This document shows, piece after piece, positions 16,599-23,845 of a DNA stretch of 36,728 bases (within the stretch, counting starts at the first letter, position 1; every line of letters begins with the position of its first letter). Where the stretch lies: NCBI RefSeq assembly GCF_900156025.1, contig NZ_FTMO01000026.1:1-36728 (forward strand). Direction: 5' to 3'. The DNA is from Allobosea sp. TND4EK4 (lineage in GTDB: Bacteria; Pseudomonadota; Alphaproteobacteria; Rhizobiales; Beijerinckiaceae). The position numbers and the translations under genes are program-made. The notes under the pieces are model-generated. The model did no database searches. It saw nothing but the letters and a program-made list of their open reading frames with translations, and had not been told where the DNA came from.

Positions 16599-16835
16599 AT
16601 GAAACACGTCAAAGTGCTCGGCCCTGGCTGCAAGCGTTGCCAGGCGACCGAAGAGATGGTGAGCGCGGAAGCCGCCCGCCTCGGCGTGCCCGTCACCGTC
16701 GAGAAGGTGACCGATTATGCCGCGATCGCCGGCTTCGGCATCATGTCGACGCCCGGCATCGTGATCGACGGCAAGGTCGTCCATGCCGGCGGTCTTCCCA
16801 AAGCGGAGGATGTCGCGAAATGGCTGACGGCGTGA
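16599..16835 (+). CDS. Mini-thioredoxin (small redox-active disulfide protein)
   Basis: This 78-residue thioredoxin-fold protein has the active site GPGCKRCQAT (Cys11 and Cys14) and the cis-proline segment MSTPGIVIDGKVVHAGG. It belongs to the TIGR00412-type redox proteins that are commonly found beside ArsP/UPF0718 permeases. It may reduce or deliver metalloid thiol adducts to the permease. A GGAGG lies about 9 bp before the ATG. It overlaps the OsmC-like gene by 16 bp. Confidence 0.9.
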   Translation: MKHVKVLGPGCKRCQATEEMVSAEAARLGVPVTVEKVTDYAAIAGFGIMSTPGIVIDGKVVHAGGLPKAEDVAKWLTA

Positions 16836-17242
16836 TGCTCGAATACCGGATCGAGGCGCGCCGCATCGATGCGCATGGCGCCGTGGCGACGACGAAGCAG
16901 GCCGAGATCGTGCTCGACACCGATCTTGCCGGACGACCGGACGCGTTCAATCCGGCGGAACTGTTGCTGGCTTCTGTCGCGGCCTGCATGCTCAAGGGCA
17001 TCGAGCGGGTGACGCCGATGATCCGGTTCGAGTTGCGGGGCGTCGCGGTGGAACTCCACGGCGTTCGCCAGGACAGCCCCCCAAAACTGGTCAGTATCGA
17101 CTATGAGCTCGTCATCGATACCGACGAAACCGATCAGCGCCTCGAACTGCTGCACAAGAACGTCCGCAAATACGGGACGATCTCCAACACGGTCGCCGAG
17201 GCTACGCGATTGCAAGGCCTCATCCGCAGAGCCGCGCCGTAG
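16820..17242 (+). CDS. OsmC-family protein lacking the second cysteine
   Basis: The protein has 140 residues. The OsmC helix carries Cys56 in PAELLLASVAACMLKGIE. The second redox position, usually Cys in the KYCxxSNT segment, reads KYGTISNTV, with glycine at 119. Normal OsmC/Ohr peroxidases need both cysteines, so peroxidase chemistry is doubtful. GGAGGA at 16805-16810 sits 9 bp before the ATG at 16820 and supports that start; a TGATG overlap at 16833 offers an alternative six codons later. Last gene of the ArsR-led operon. Confidence 0.82.
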   Translation: MADGVMLEYRIEARRIDAHGAVATTKQAEIVLDTDLAGRPDAFNPAELLLASVAACMLKGIERVTPMIRFELRGVAVELHGVRQDSPPKLVSIDYELVIDTDETDQRLELLHKNVRKYGTISNTVAEATRLQGLIRRAAP

Positions 17243-17403
17243 CAGGCCGAAGGCAGGCTTCGGGACGTCCCGCGATACCTCGTGCCGACATCTGGCCGAC
17301 GTCGCTCGAACAGGAGAGTCTCCAATCGCTTGAACCCGTCCGGTTCTCAACGCCTTCGTCTGGACTTGCCGGTCCTCCTTCCGAGCCCCTGACGGAAGGA
17401 CGC

Positions 17404-17601
17404 ATGCGCCCCCTGATCGAGGCGTTGACGGGCCGGCAGCGCGCCTGTGAAGTCCATGTCGTGGCAGCGAGCGGCGAAGAACCGGCCAGGGTCTGCATCC
17501 ACTCTGATCCCACAGCACTGGGCGTCAGCCGGGTTCGGGAGATCACGGAGGCGGCAGGCGCACGCGTCACCGAGCGATTCGGCCATCTGCTGCCCCGCTG
17601 A
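17404..17601 (+). CDS. 65-residue orphan ORF, possible gene remnant
   Basis: The frame from ATG 17404 has GGAAGG close upstream and encodes 65 residues. The C-terminal half, VCIHSDPTALGVSRVREITE, resembles the last strand-helix of LamB/YcsF-type 5-oxoprolinase subunit A, which normally ends with a VHGD-like motif and an R-A-I-R helix. The rest of that 250-residue protein is missing, so if related this is a terminal fragment. It could equally be a chance frame. No partner gene lies beside it. Confidence 0.3.
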   Translation: MRPLIEALTGRQRACEVHVVAASGEEPARVCIHSDPTALGVSRVREITEAAGARVTERFGHLLPR

Positions 17602-17624
17602 ACTGCTCATGATCATGGGCCTCC

Positions 17625-17642
17625 GACAGCGGCTTCGCTGTC
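17625..17642. terminator. Short hairpin downstream of VIT-family gene
   Basis: GACAGCG at 17625-17631, loop GCTT, and CGCTGTC at 17636-17642 form a 7-bp stem about 45 bp beyond the stop of the minus-strand VIT gene. There is no T-run on either strand, so it is at best a weak terminator. Confidence 0.25.
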
Positions 17643-17685
17643 TCCGATAGCGCAAAGCCCGCGATCGGCTTCTCACGGACATTGA

Positions 17686-18381
17686 TCAGACCGCATGACC
17701 GACGAGCGCGCCGATTGCCCATGTCGCAGCCATGGCGAAGGCGCCCCAGAACGTCACGCGGACGGTGGGCTTCAGCACTTCTGCCCCGCCGATGCGGGCT
17801 CCGATCGCCCCCAGCAGGCCCAAGCAGATGAGCGACCCGGCCGAGACGGCCCAGCTGATCAAGGCGGCAGGAACCATGACAGCGATAGCCAGCGGGACGG
17901 CCGCGCCGACCGCGAAGGTGGCGGCCGAGGTCAGGGCCGCCTGGACCGGCCGCGCGATGGTATGACCGGCGAGGCCCAGCTCGTCGCGTGAATGCGCCGC
18001 GAAGGCGTCCCTGGCCGTCATCTGCTCCGCGACCTGGCGGGCAAGGCCCGGCTCGACGCCGCGATCGACATAGATCTGCGTCAGCTCGTCGAGCTCGGCC
18101 TCGGGCTGCTCGGTGAGTTCGCGGCGCTCCCGGGCCATGTCGGCCTGTTCCGTGTCGGATTGCGAGCTGACGGAGACATATTCGCCCGCCGCCATCGACA
18201 TCGCGCCGGCGACGAGCCCTGCCACGCCCGCGACCATGACCTCGTCGGCGCTCTTGGCCGCGGCTGCGACGCCGACCACCAGGCTCGCCGTCGAGATGAT
18301 GCCGTCATTGGCGCCGAGCACCGCGGCACGCAGCCAGCCGATTCGTTCGACGAGGTGGTTTTCGCGGTGGAGCGAATGCAT
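17686..18381 (-). CDS. VIT1/CCC1-family iron/manganese transporter
   Basis: The protein has 231 residues and five predicted membrane helices. The family start is visible in IGWLRAAVLGANDGIISTASLVVGV. The cytoplasmic metal-binding segment between helices 2 and 3 holds ELTEQPEAELDELTQIYVDRG and a conserved Glu-rich stretch. VIT/CCC1 proteins move ferrous iron or manganese out of the cytosol. The gene lies 190 bp downstream of the PepSY gene on the same strand and may be read from the same promoter past the hairpin at 18539. Confidence 0.92.
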   Translation of the reverse strand: MHSLHRENHLVERIGWLRAAVLGANDGIISTASLVVGVAAAAKSADEVMVAGVAGLVAGAMSMAAGEYVSVSSQSDTEQADMARERRELTEQPEAELDELTQIYVDRGVEPGLARQVAEQMTARDAFAAHSRDELGLAGHTIARPVQAALTSAATFAVGAAVPLAIAVMVPAALISWAVSAGSLICLGLLGAIGARIGGAEVLKPTVRVTFWGAFAMAATWAIGALVGHAV

Positions 18382-18538
18382 GGCGTCGGTCCTTCGGGTT
18401 CGCCGGAGGCGTCAGGCGGCCCCGGGAGGATGGGCGGGGCGTCGCAGAGGGCAGCGTCGGCCCGAGCGGCGGTCATGCGAAGCAGAGATGCCGGCCTCGC
18501 ACCATGGGCCATGACGACATATCTTGGCCGATGGCGCG

Positions 18539-18572
18539 AGCCTTCTCTGACGAGAGAATGTCAGAGAAGGCT
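18539..18572. other. Perfect 13-bp hairpin after PepSY gene
   Basis: AGCCTTCTCTGAC at 18539-18551, an 8-base loop, then its exact reverse complement at 18560-18572. The last stem base is the first base of the PepSY stop codon on the minus strand. No T-run follows on either strand. It may slow or protect a transcript between the PepSY and VIT genes instead of ending it. Confidence 0.55.
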
Positions 18573-18847
18573 CAGTCGTCGTCGCCGTCCCGCGCGACGC
18601 GCTCCAGCGTCGCGGGATCGAATTTTGCCTTGACGCGGCGCCCCTCGGCGTCGATGGCCCGAACCTTGTAGCAGCCGTCATCGGTCTTGATCCGGCGGAT
18701 GGTCCAGCCGTCAGCGCGCAGCTTTTCCACCAGCGCCGCGCGCGGCTTCCACTCCGCCATCGGCGCCGAACAGCGCTGCCCCGCAAGGGCGGGAGCGGCG
18801 TTGCCGACGAGAATCGTCAGCGCCACGATGGGCAGGATGGGCTTCAT
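18572..18847 (-). CDS. Secreted PepSY-domain protein
   Basis: This 91-residue protein has a signal peptide ending ALA-GQRC and one PepSY-like domain, marked by EWKPRAALVEKLRADGW, the central DDGCYKVRA strand and KFDPATLERV near the end. PepSY domains are short periplasmic modules often next to two-component systems and flavin reductases. The start at 18847 has a good GGAGGAG site about 7 bp upstream; longer frames lack it. The gene is divergent from the TCS at 18993, and the shared 145-bp region contains a pair of TTCAG-N6-GTCAGCTT boxes. Confidence 0.85.
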   Translation of the reverse strand: MKPILPIVALTILVGNAAPALAGQRCSAPMAEWKPRAALVEKLRADGWTIRRIKTDDGCYKVRAIDAEGRRVKAKFDPATLERVARDGDDD

Positions 18848-18895
18848 GGGATGTCTCCTCCCCCGCATCGCGGCGATGGCGCTTTCAAACACGCC

Positions 18896-18914
18896 AAGCT
18901 GACGCTGACCTGAA
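18896..18914 (-). promoter_or_regulatory. TTCAG-N6-GTCAGCTT box A
   Basis: The minus strand reads TTCAGGTCAGCGTCAGCTT, with TCAG repeated at an 11-bp period. It lies 49 bp upstream of the PepSY start, oriented towards it, and forms an inverted pair with box B, 17 bp away. Confidence 0.7.
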
Positions 18915-18931
18915 TGAGGGATGCGATGGCG

Positions 18932-18950
18932 TTCAGCCCGCCGTCAGCTT
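18932..18950 (+). promoter_or_regulatory. TTCAG-N6-GTCAGCTT box B
   Basis: TTCAGCCCGCCGTCAGCTT, TCAG repeated at an 11-bp period, 42 bp before the response regulator at 18993. It points towards that gene and suggests autoregulation of TCS 2. It differs from box D by a single base. Confidence 0.7.
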
Positions 18951-18992
18951 CGTGCCATAAGCGGGTGACTGGTTCCGGAGGCTGCTCCAGAC

Positions 18993-19682
18993 ATGCGCGT
19001 GTTACTCGTCGAGGACGACCCGATCCTGGGATCTGCCGTGCGCGACCAGGTCGCAGCCGACGGGCACGGCGTCGATTGGGCGAAGCGTCTGGCGGACGCC
19101 GGCGACTTTGTCCAGCTGGCCCATTACGATCTGATCCTGCTCGATCTGATGCTGCCAGATGGGCGCGGTCTCGATTTCCTGCGAGCCCGGCGACAAGCCG
19201 GCGACACGACTGCGGTGATCATCCTGACGGCGCGCGACCAGGTCTCCGATCGGATCGACGGGCTCAACGCCGGCGCCGACGATTATCTCGTCAAGCCCTT
19301 CGATCTGGCGGAACTATCGGCACGTCTGAGCGCCGTGGCGCGCCGCTATGGCGGCAATCCCAACCCGCTGATGCAGATCGGCGGGCTGACGGTGGATCGG
19401 GCGGCGCGGAGCATCGTTCGTGACGGCAGATCCATCTCCCTCACCGCGCGTGAGTGGGCCCTGCTCGATGCCTTCATCCAGCGCCCGACGATGCTGCTCT
19501 CCAAGGCGGCGCTGGAAGAGCGGCTCTACACCTTCGATAGCGAAGTCGAGAGCAACACGATCGAGGTCTATGTCGGGCGCCTGCGCAAGAAACTCGGTGC
19601 GCAGGTGATCGAGACCGTGCGCGGCTTGGGGTATCGGCTTGGCGCCGCCACCCTGGCGGGCTTGGGGAAGAGCCGGTCGTGA
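18993..19682 (+). CDS. OmpR-family response regulator (TCS 2)
   Basis: The regulator has 229 residues. The receiver shows D8-D9, phosphoacceptor D51 (LILLDLMLPDGRGLDF), T79 and K101 (DYLVKPFDLAEL). The winged-helix domain carries LTAREWALLDAF and VYVGRLRKKLGA, ending ETVRGLGYRLG. It is closest in style to the TctD/QseB/PmrA group. It overlaps the kinase gene by 4 bp (GTGA at 19679). Four TTCAG-N6-GTCAGCTT boxes surround the TCS, making it the probable reader of these sites. Confidence 0.94.
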   Translation: MRVLLVEDDPILGSAVRDQVAADGHGVDWAKRLADAGDFVQLAHYDLILLDLMLPDGRGLDFLRARRQAGDTTAVIILTARDQVSDRIDGLNAGADDYLVKPFDLAELSARLSAVARRYGGNPNPLMQIGGLTVDRAARSIVRDGRSISLTAREWALLDAFIQRPTMLLSKAALEERLYTFDSEVESNTIEVYVGRLRKKLGAQVIETVRGLGYRLGAATLAGLGKSRS

Positions 19683-21037
19683 CGCGCGTCGCCTGGCCGC
19701 CCAAAGGCAGCCTGCAGCGCCGGCTGGCGCTGGCGCTGACGGGCGGGGTCATGGCGCTGTGGCTCCTGGCGACGGTCGCCGCGGGCCTGTTGTTGCGTCG
19801 TGAGATCGACGAGGTCTTCGACAGCGCGCTGCAGGAGGTCGTGCAGCGGGTGCTGCCGCTGGCCTATGCCGAGATCCTCGGCCGCGAGGCGGATGCTCTG
19901 CCCGATTTGCAGCAGGTCGCCTCGGTCGGCGCGCATCGCGAATACATCACCTATATCGTGCGCGATGCGACGGGACGCCGGTTGCTGGAGTCTCATGATG
20001 CCGACCCGGCGCAGTTTCCGCCGAACCCGGCGCATGGTTTCAGCGATGGGCCAAGCTCGCGGCTCTACACCGAGGTCGCCGTCAGCGGCACCATCGTCGT
20101 CACCGCTGCCGAGCGCCCCGGCCATCGCCAGAAGGCGGTTCGCGATGCGGTCGGAATGCTCGCCTGGCCGCTGCTCCTGCTGCTGCCGCTCGGCATCGCC
20201 GGAACCTGGGTTCTGGTCGCTGTCACCCTGCGCCCGGTCACGGCGTTCAGGTGCGAGATCGAGGCGCGCGGCAGCGGTCATCTGGCGCCGGTGTCCGGAG
20301 CACATCTGCCGTCGGAAATCGCTCCGGTGGCGGAGGCGGTGAACGCTTTGATGACGCGGCTGCGCCGGGCGCTCGACGCCGAGCGCAGCTTCACCGCCAA
20401 CAGCGCCCATGAGCTGCGCACCCCCGTCGCGGCCGCGCTGGCGCAGACGCAGCGTCTCAGGGCCGAGCTGCCCGAAGGCGCCGCCCGCGCCCGGACGGTC
20501 GAGATCGAGACGGCGCTCAAAAGGCTGGCGCGCCTGTCGGAAAAGCTGCTCCAGCTCGCCCGGGCCGAGGGCGCCGGCCCGCTCGGCGAAACGCCGCAAA
20601 ACCTCGTGCCGGCGCTGCGCCTCGTCCTGCACGATCTGTCTGCCGAAGGCACGGTCGAGGTCGCGCTGCCGCCGACGGGCCGGTTCGTCTCGACGCTGGA
20701 TATGGACGCCTTCGCGATCCTGGCGCGCAACCTGATCGAAAACGCGCTCAAGCATGGCGACGGCAGTCGCCCGGTGCGCGTCGCACTGACCGATGAGGGG
20801 CACTTCAGCGTCATCAGCCCCGGGCCGGTTCTGGGGCCGGAGATCCTCGCCGGGATGACACAGCGTTTCGTGCGGGGGGCGGCCACGGCCGATGGCGCGG
20901 GGCTGGGCCTCTCGATCGTGCAGGCGATCACGCAAGGGGTCGGCGGCGAGATCGCCTTCGTCTCGCCCGCCTCGGGACAGGAAGACGGACTTGAGGTCCG
21001 CGTGCAACTCCCCGCCGCGAAGCTGACGGCCGGCTGA
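19679..21037 (+). CDS. Sensor histidine kinase (TCS 2)
   Basis: The kinase has 452 residues and starts at a GTG that overlaps the regulator stop. A first helix (about 14-40), a periplasmic sensor of about 120 residues and a second helix (about 158-183) precede a HAMP linker. The phosphorylated His244 lies in NSAHELRTPVAAALAQTQRL. The ATPase domain shows LARNLIENALKHG (N-box) and GAGLGLSIVQAITQGVGG (G2). The sensor domain architecture matches the QseC/PmrB/TctE type. The last codons contain box D. Nearby iron and flavin genes hint at a redox or metal signal, but this is inference. Confidence 0.93.
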   Translation: MTRVAWPPKGSLQRRLALALTGGVMALWLLATVAAGLLLRREIDEVFDSALQEVVQRVLPLAYAEILGREADALPDLQQVASVGAHREYITYIVRDATGRRLLESHDADPAQFPPNPAHGFSDGPSSRLYTEVAVSGTIVVTAAERPGHRQKAVRDAVGMLAWPLLLLLPLGIAGTWVLVAVTLRPVTAFRCEIEARGSGHLAPVSGAHLPSEIAPVAEAVNALMTRLRRALDAERSFTANSAHELRTPVAAALAQTQRLRAELPEGAARARTVEIETALKRLARLSEKLLQLARAEGAGPLGETPQNLVPALRLVLHDLSAEGTVEVALPPTGRFVSTLDMDAFAILARNLIENALKHGDGSRPVRVALTDEGHFSVISPGPVLGPEILAGMTQRFVRGAATADGAGLGLSIVQAITQGVGGEIAFVSPASGQEDGLEVRVQLPAAKLTAG

Positions 21038-21038
21038 A
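21020..21038 (-). promoter_or_regulatory. TTCAG-N6-GTCAGCTT box D
   Basis: The minus strand reads TTCAGCCGGCCGTCAGCTT, one base different from box B. It overlaps the final codons and stop of the kinase gene. No minus-strand gene starts here, but together with box C it copies the inverted-pair layout of boxes A and B. Confidence 0.6.
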
Positions 21039-21054
21039 CGCTTTCTCGGCCGTT

Positions 21055-21073
21055 TTCAGGTCGCTGTCAGCTT
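21055..21073 (+). promoter_or_regulatory. TTCAG-N6-GTCAGCTT box C
   Basis: TTCAGGTCGCTGTCAGCTT, TCAG repeated at an 11-bp period, 45 bp before the first start codon of the DUF2271 gene. It shares the flanking TTGGC with box A. It should control the DUF2271-flavoreductase-ApbE operon. Confidence 0.7.
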
Positions 21074-21107
21074 GGCAGCGCATCTCTCCTCGCATCGCTT
21101 CCGCAAC

Positions 21108-21137
21108 GGAGAGTTGCCATGAGGAGAGTTGCCATGA
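21108..21137 (+). repeat. Tandem 15-bp duplication of RBS plus start codon
   Basis: GGAGAGTTGCCATGA occurs twice, back to back, at 21108-21122 and 21123-21137. Each copy contains a Shine-Dalgarno-like GGAGAG and an ATG. Because the unit is 15 bp, both start codons (21119 and 21134) are in the same frame. The two starts differ by five residues. Confidence 0.85.
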
Positions 21138-21613
21138 GACGGCTTGCACGCGCCCTGGCGCTCGCCCTTCCGCTCGGCCTTGCCGGTGCCCTCGCGCACA
21201 GCGCCGCGGCCGAGGCGCGGCCCGTCCGCATTACCACGACATTGAAGCCCTATGGCGGCGACGGCGCCTATCTCGCGATCTACATCACCGATCCGCTTGG
21301 CAAGCTCCACAAGACGGTCAGGATCGCCGGCGGCAAGGCCAAATATTACAAGCATCTGAGCGCCTGGAACCGGCTGTCGGGCGGCCGGATCGACGGCACG
21401 ACCGGCGCCAGCGTCGGCAGCGGGCAGTCTCTCTCGGTCAGCGTCGATATCGCCGATGCACTGATCGATGCCGGCTACCAGATCCGCGTCGACAGCGCCG
21501 TGGAGAACGAAAACGACGTTCCCGGCGATGCGGTTGCCCCGCTGACGACGTCCGGCGCCGGCAAGCCGGTCGCCGGGCGGGGCTATGTGAAATCCCTGAC
21601 CTTCGACATGTGA
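21119..21613 (+). CDS. DUF2271 periplasmic protein with FMN-attachment-like motif
   Basis: The protein has 164 residues (159 from the second start). A Sec signal peptide (about residues 8-33, ending SAAAEA) precedes a compact beta domain with YLAIYITDPLGKLHKTV and SAWNRLSG, as in DUF2271. The segment IDGTTGASVGSG at 91-102 has Asp92, Gly96, Ala97 and Ser98, matching the D-x-x-T/S-G-A-T/S pattern that ApbE flavinylates with FMN. ApbE is encoded two genes downstream. I infer a covalent periplasmic flavoprotein that accepts or passes on electrons. The duplicated start is listed separately. Confidence 0.82.
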   Translation: MRRVAMRRLARALALALPLGLAGALAHSAAAEARPVRITTTLKPYGGDGAYLAIYITDPLGKLHKTVRIAGGKAKYYKHLSAWNRLSGGRIDGTTGASVGSGQSLSVSVDIADALIDAGYQIRVDSAVENENDVPGDAVAPLTTSGAGKPVAGRGYVKSLTFDM

Positions 21614-21631
21614 TCGGACCGGGACTTCGCC

Positions 21632-23845
21632 ATGCTGCGCCAGATCCACGCCCTGCCCGGCCTGATCGCCGCGTTGCTCGTCACGGCGCTGGCGCTGACC
21701 GGCGCGGTGCTCTCCGTCCAGCCGGCGCTGGAACGGTTCGCGGCGCCTTCGGTCGCCACGGCGACGATGAGCGTCGCGGCTCTGGCGGAGGCCGCGAAGG
21801 CGCAGCATGCCGAGATCGACAAGATCGTCAAAACCGCCTCCGGCACGGTCGTCGTTAGCTATTTCGACGGCGACAAGGCCGGAGCCGATCTCGTCGATCC
21901 CGCCACCGGTCGGGTCATCGGCCCGCATGAACCGTCCGCGACCATTCGCTTCGTCACCAATCTGCATCGTTCGCTTCTGTTGGGCACCGCCGGCCGTGTC
22001 GCGGTGGGCCTTGGCGCGCTGACGATGGTCGTCCTCACGATCACCGGCGCGATGATGCTGGCCGCGCGGCTCGGCGGCTGGTCCGCGCTGCTGAAGCCGA
22101 TCCGCGGCGGTGGCCGCCAGCGCTGGCATGCACAGGCCGGGCGCCTCGCCATCACCGGGCTGCTGCTGACGGCGATGACGGGGTGCTTCCTGTCGCTGAC
22201 CAGTTTCGAGCTGATCCCCGACGGGTCGGCCGACCCCGTGGCGACGGCGTCCGGCACCGGCGGCGAGCGGGCCTCGGTCGGCAGCCTCGCGGCGCTGCGG
22301 GCCGTCGACCTGGCCGATCTGCGTGAACTCGCCTTTCCCTATGCCGCGGACCCGACGGACACCTACAGGCTGACCACCGCGGCCGGCGTGATGCAGATCG
22401 ATGCCGCCACCGGCGAGGCGCTGTCCTTCCAGCCTCATTCGACCGCAAGACAGCTCTACGAGATGATCTACAGGCTCCACACCGGCCAGGGCCTGTGGCC
22501 GCTGGGCCTGTTTCTGGGGCTGTCCGCCCTGGCGGTACCGGTCTTTGCCGTCACCGGCGCGATGATCTGGTGGCAGCGCCGCCGGTCGCTGCCCCGCATC
22601 GCCGACAACAGCTCCGCCTCTGCGGCCGACACGGTCATCCTGGTCGGCAGCGAGGGCAACAGCACCTGGGGCTTCGCGAGGACGCTGCATGCCGCGCTGA
22701 CGCAGGCTGGGCACAAGGTCCATGCAGCCCCGATGAACGCGCTGGCGCCCGCCTATCCGAAAGCCGCGCGGATGCTGATCCTGGCCGCGACCTATGGCGA
22801 CGGCACGGCACCCGCGAGCGCCAGCGGCTTCCTGGCAAGGCTCGACCGCAGCGCCTTGACGCTGCCCGTCGCCGTGCTCGGCTTCGGCGACCGCAGCTTC
22901 CCCAAATTCTGCCGGTTCGCCGAGGATGTCGCCGCAGCCCTGGCCAAGAAGGGCTGGCCGGCCCTGATCGAGATCGACCGCATCGACCGCCAGTCTGCCC
23001 AGTCCTTTGCGCTCTGGGGCGACAGGCTGGGGGCTGCGCTCGGCCACGCACTCGCGCTTGCCCATGTCGCGGAACGGCCGAAGACAACGGTGCTCGAACT
23101 GGTGAAGCGCGCGGACTACGGCGCCGGGGTGCAGGCGCCGACCGCCATCCTGACCTTCCGGCTGCCGGAAGCCGCGGCCGGGCTCCCCTTTTGGCGGCGG
23201 CTGGTCCCGGCAGCGCTGCCGCCATTCGAGGCCGGCGATCTCGTCGGCATCCTCCCTCCGGGGAGCGCCGTGCCGCGCTACTACTCGCTCGCCTCGTCCT
23301 CCCGCGAGGGCATCCTCGAGATCTGCGTGCGCAAGCAGCCCGGCGGCCTCTGCTCGGGCTTCCTCAGCGACCTGCCGCTGGGCGGGCGGATCGACGGCTT
23401 TATCAGGGCGAAACCGGACTTCCGGCCCAACGCCAGCACTGCCCCCCTGATCCTGATCGGCGCCGGGGCCGGCATCGCGCCGCTGATGGGATTCCTGCGC
23501 GCCAACCGGTCGCATCGCGAGACGCATCTCTATTGGGGCGGGCGCTCCCCGGCCTCCGACTTCCTCTACCGCGAGGATCTCGCCTCCTGCATGGCCGACG
23601 GGCGCCTGTCCGCGCTGAAGGCCGTCTTCTCGCGCGTCGCGGGGGGCGGCTATGTGCAGGACAGGCTGGCGACCGATGCGCAGCACCTGGCCACGCTGCT
23701 GCGGCGCGGCGCGCAGATCATGGTCTGTGGCGGGCGCGACATGGCCAAGGGCGTCTCCCAGGCGCTCGATGCGATCCTGGCTCCGATGGGATCGAGCACC
23801 ACCGCCCTCAAGGCGAGCGGGCTCTACCTCGAAGATGTCTACTGA
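21632..23845 (+). CDS. PepSY membrane protein fused to flavodoxin-FAD/NADPH reductase
   Basis: The protein has 737 residues in three parts. A PepSY-associated membrane region spans about 1-315, with four helices and periplasmic PepSY segments. A flavodoxin-like FMN domain spans about 333-480 (VILVGSEGNSTWGFA, LILAATYGDGTAP, VLGFGDRSFPKFC). A ferredoxin-reductase-type module spans about 490-737, with RYYSLASSS (about 548), GGLCSGFL for FAD and LILIGAGAGIAPLMGFL (about 609) for NADPH, ending GLYLEDVY. It should carry electrons from cytoplasmic NADPH through FMN to the membrane and out to periplasmic partners, such as the flavinylated DUF2271 protein or ferric chelates. Confidence 0.9.
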   Translation: MLRQIHALPGLIAALLVTALALTGAVLSVQPALERFAAPSVATATMSVAALAEAAKAQHAEIDKIVKTASGTVVVSYFDGDKAGADLVDPATGRVIGPHEPSATIRFVTNLHRSLLLGTAGRVAVGLGALTMVVLTITGAMMLAARLGGWSALLKPIRGGGRQRWHAQAGRLAITGLLLTAMTGCFLSLTSFELIPDGSADPVATASGTGGERASVGSLAALRAVDLADLRELAFPYAADPTDTYRLTTAAGVMQIDAATGEALSFQPHSTARQLYEMIYRLHTGQGLWPLGLFLGLSALAVPVFAVTGAMIWWQRRRSLPRIADNSSASAADTVILVGSEGNSTWGFARTLHAALTQAGHKVHAAPMNALAPAYPKAARMLILAATYGDGTAPASASGFLARLDRSALTLPVAVLGFGDRSFPKFCRFAEDVAAALAKKGWPALIEIDRIDRQSAQSFALWGDRLGAALGHALALAHVAERPKTTVLELVKRADYGAGVQAPTAILTFRLPEAAAGLPFWRRLVPAALPPFEAGDLVGILPPGSAVPRYYSLASSSREGILEICVRKQPGGLCSGFLSDLPLGGRIDGFIRAKPDFRPNASTAPLILIGAGAGIAPLMGFLRANRSHRETHLYWGGRSPASDFLYREDLASCMADGRLSALKAVFSRVAGGGYVQDRLATDAQHLATLLRRGAQIMVCGGRDMAKGVSQALDAILAPMGSSTTALKASGLYLEDVY

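Larger units (their letters stand above)
17243..17685. other. Sparse gap with one doubtful short ORF
   Basis: This stretch follows the arsenic-type operon and precedes the end of the VIT-family gene on the other strand. It holds the short plus-strand frame at 17404-17601 and a small hairpin at 17625-17642, both listed separately. I see no other gene, promoter or repeat. Confidence 0.5.

Noticed and set aside
19568..21007. Minus-strand open frame of about 479 codons opposite kinase 2
   Set aside because: Antisense shadow; His/Arg/Asp-rich and no domain.
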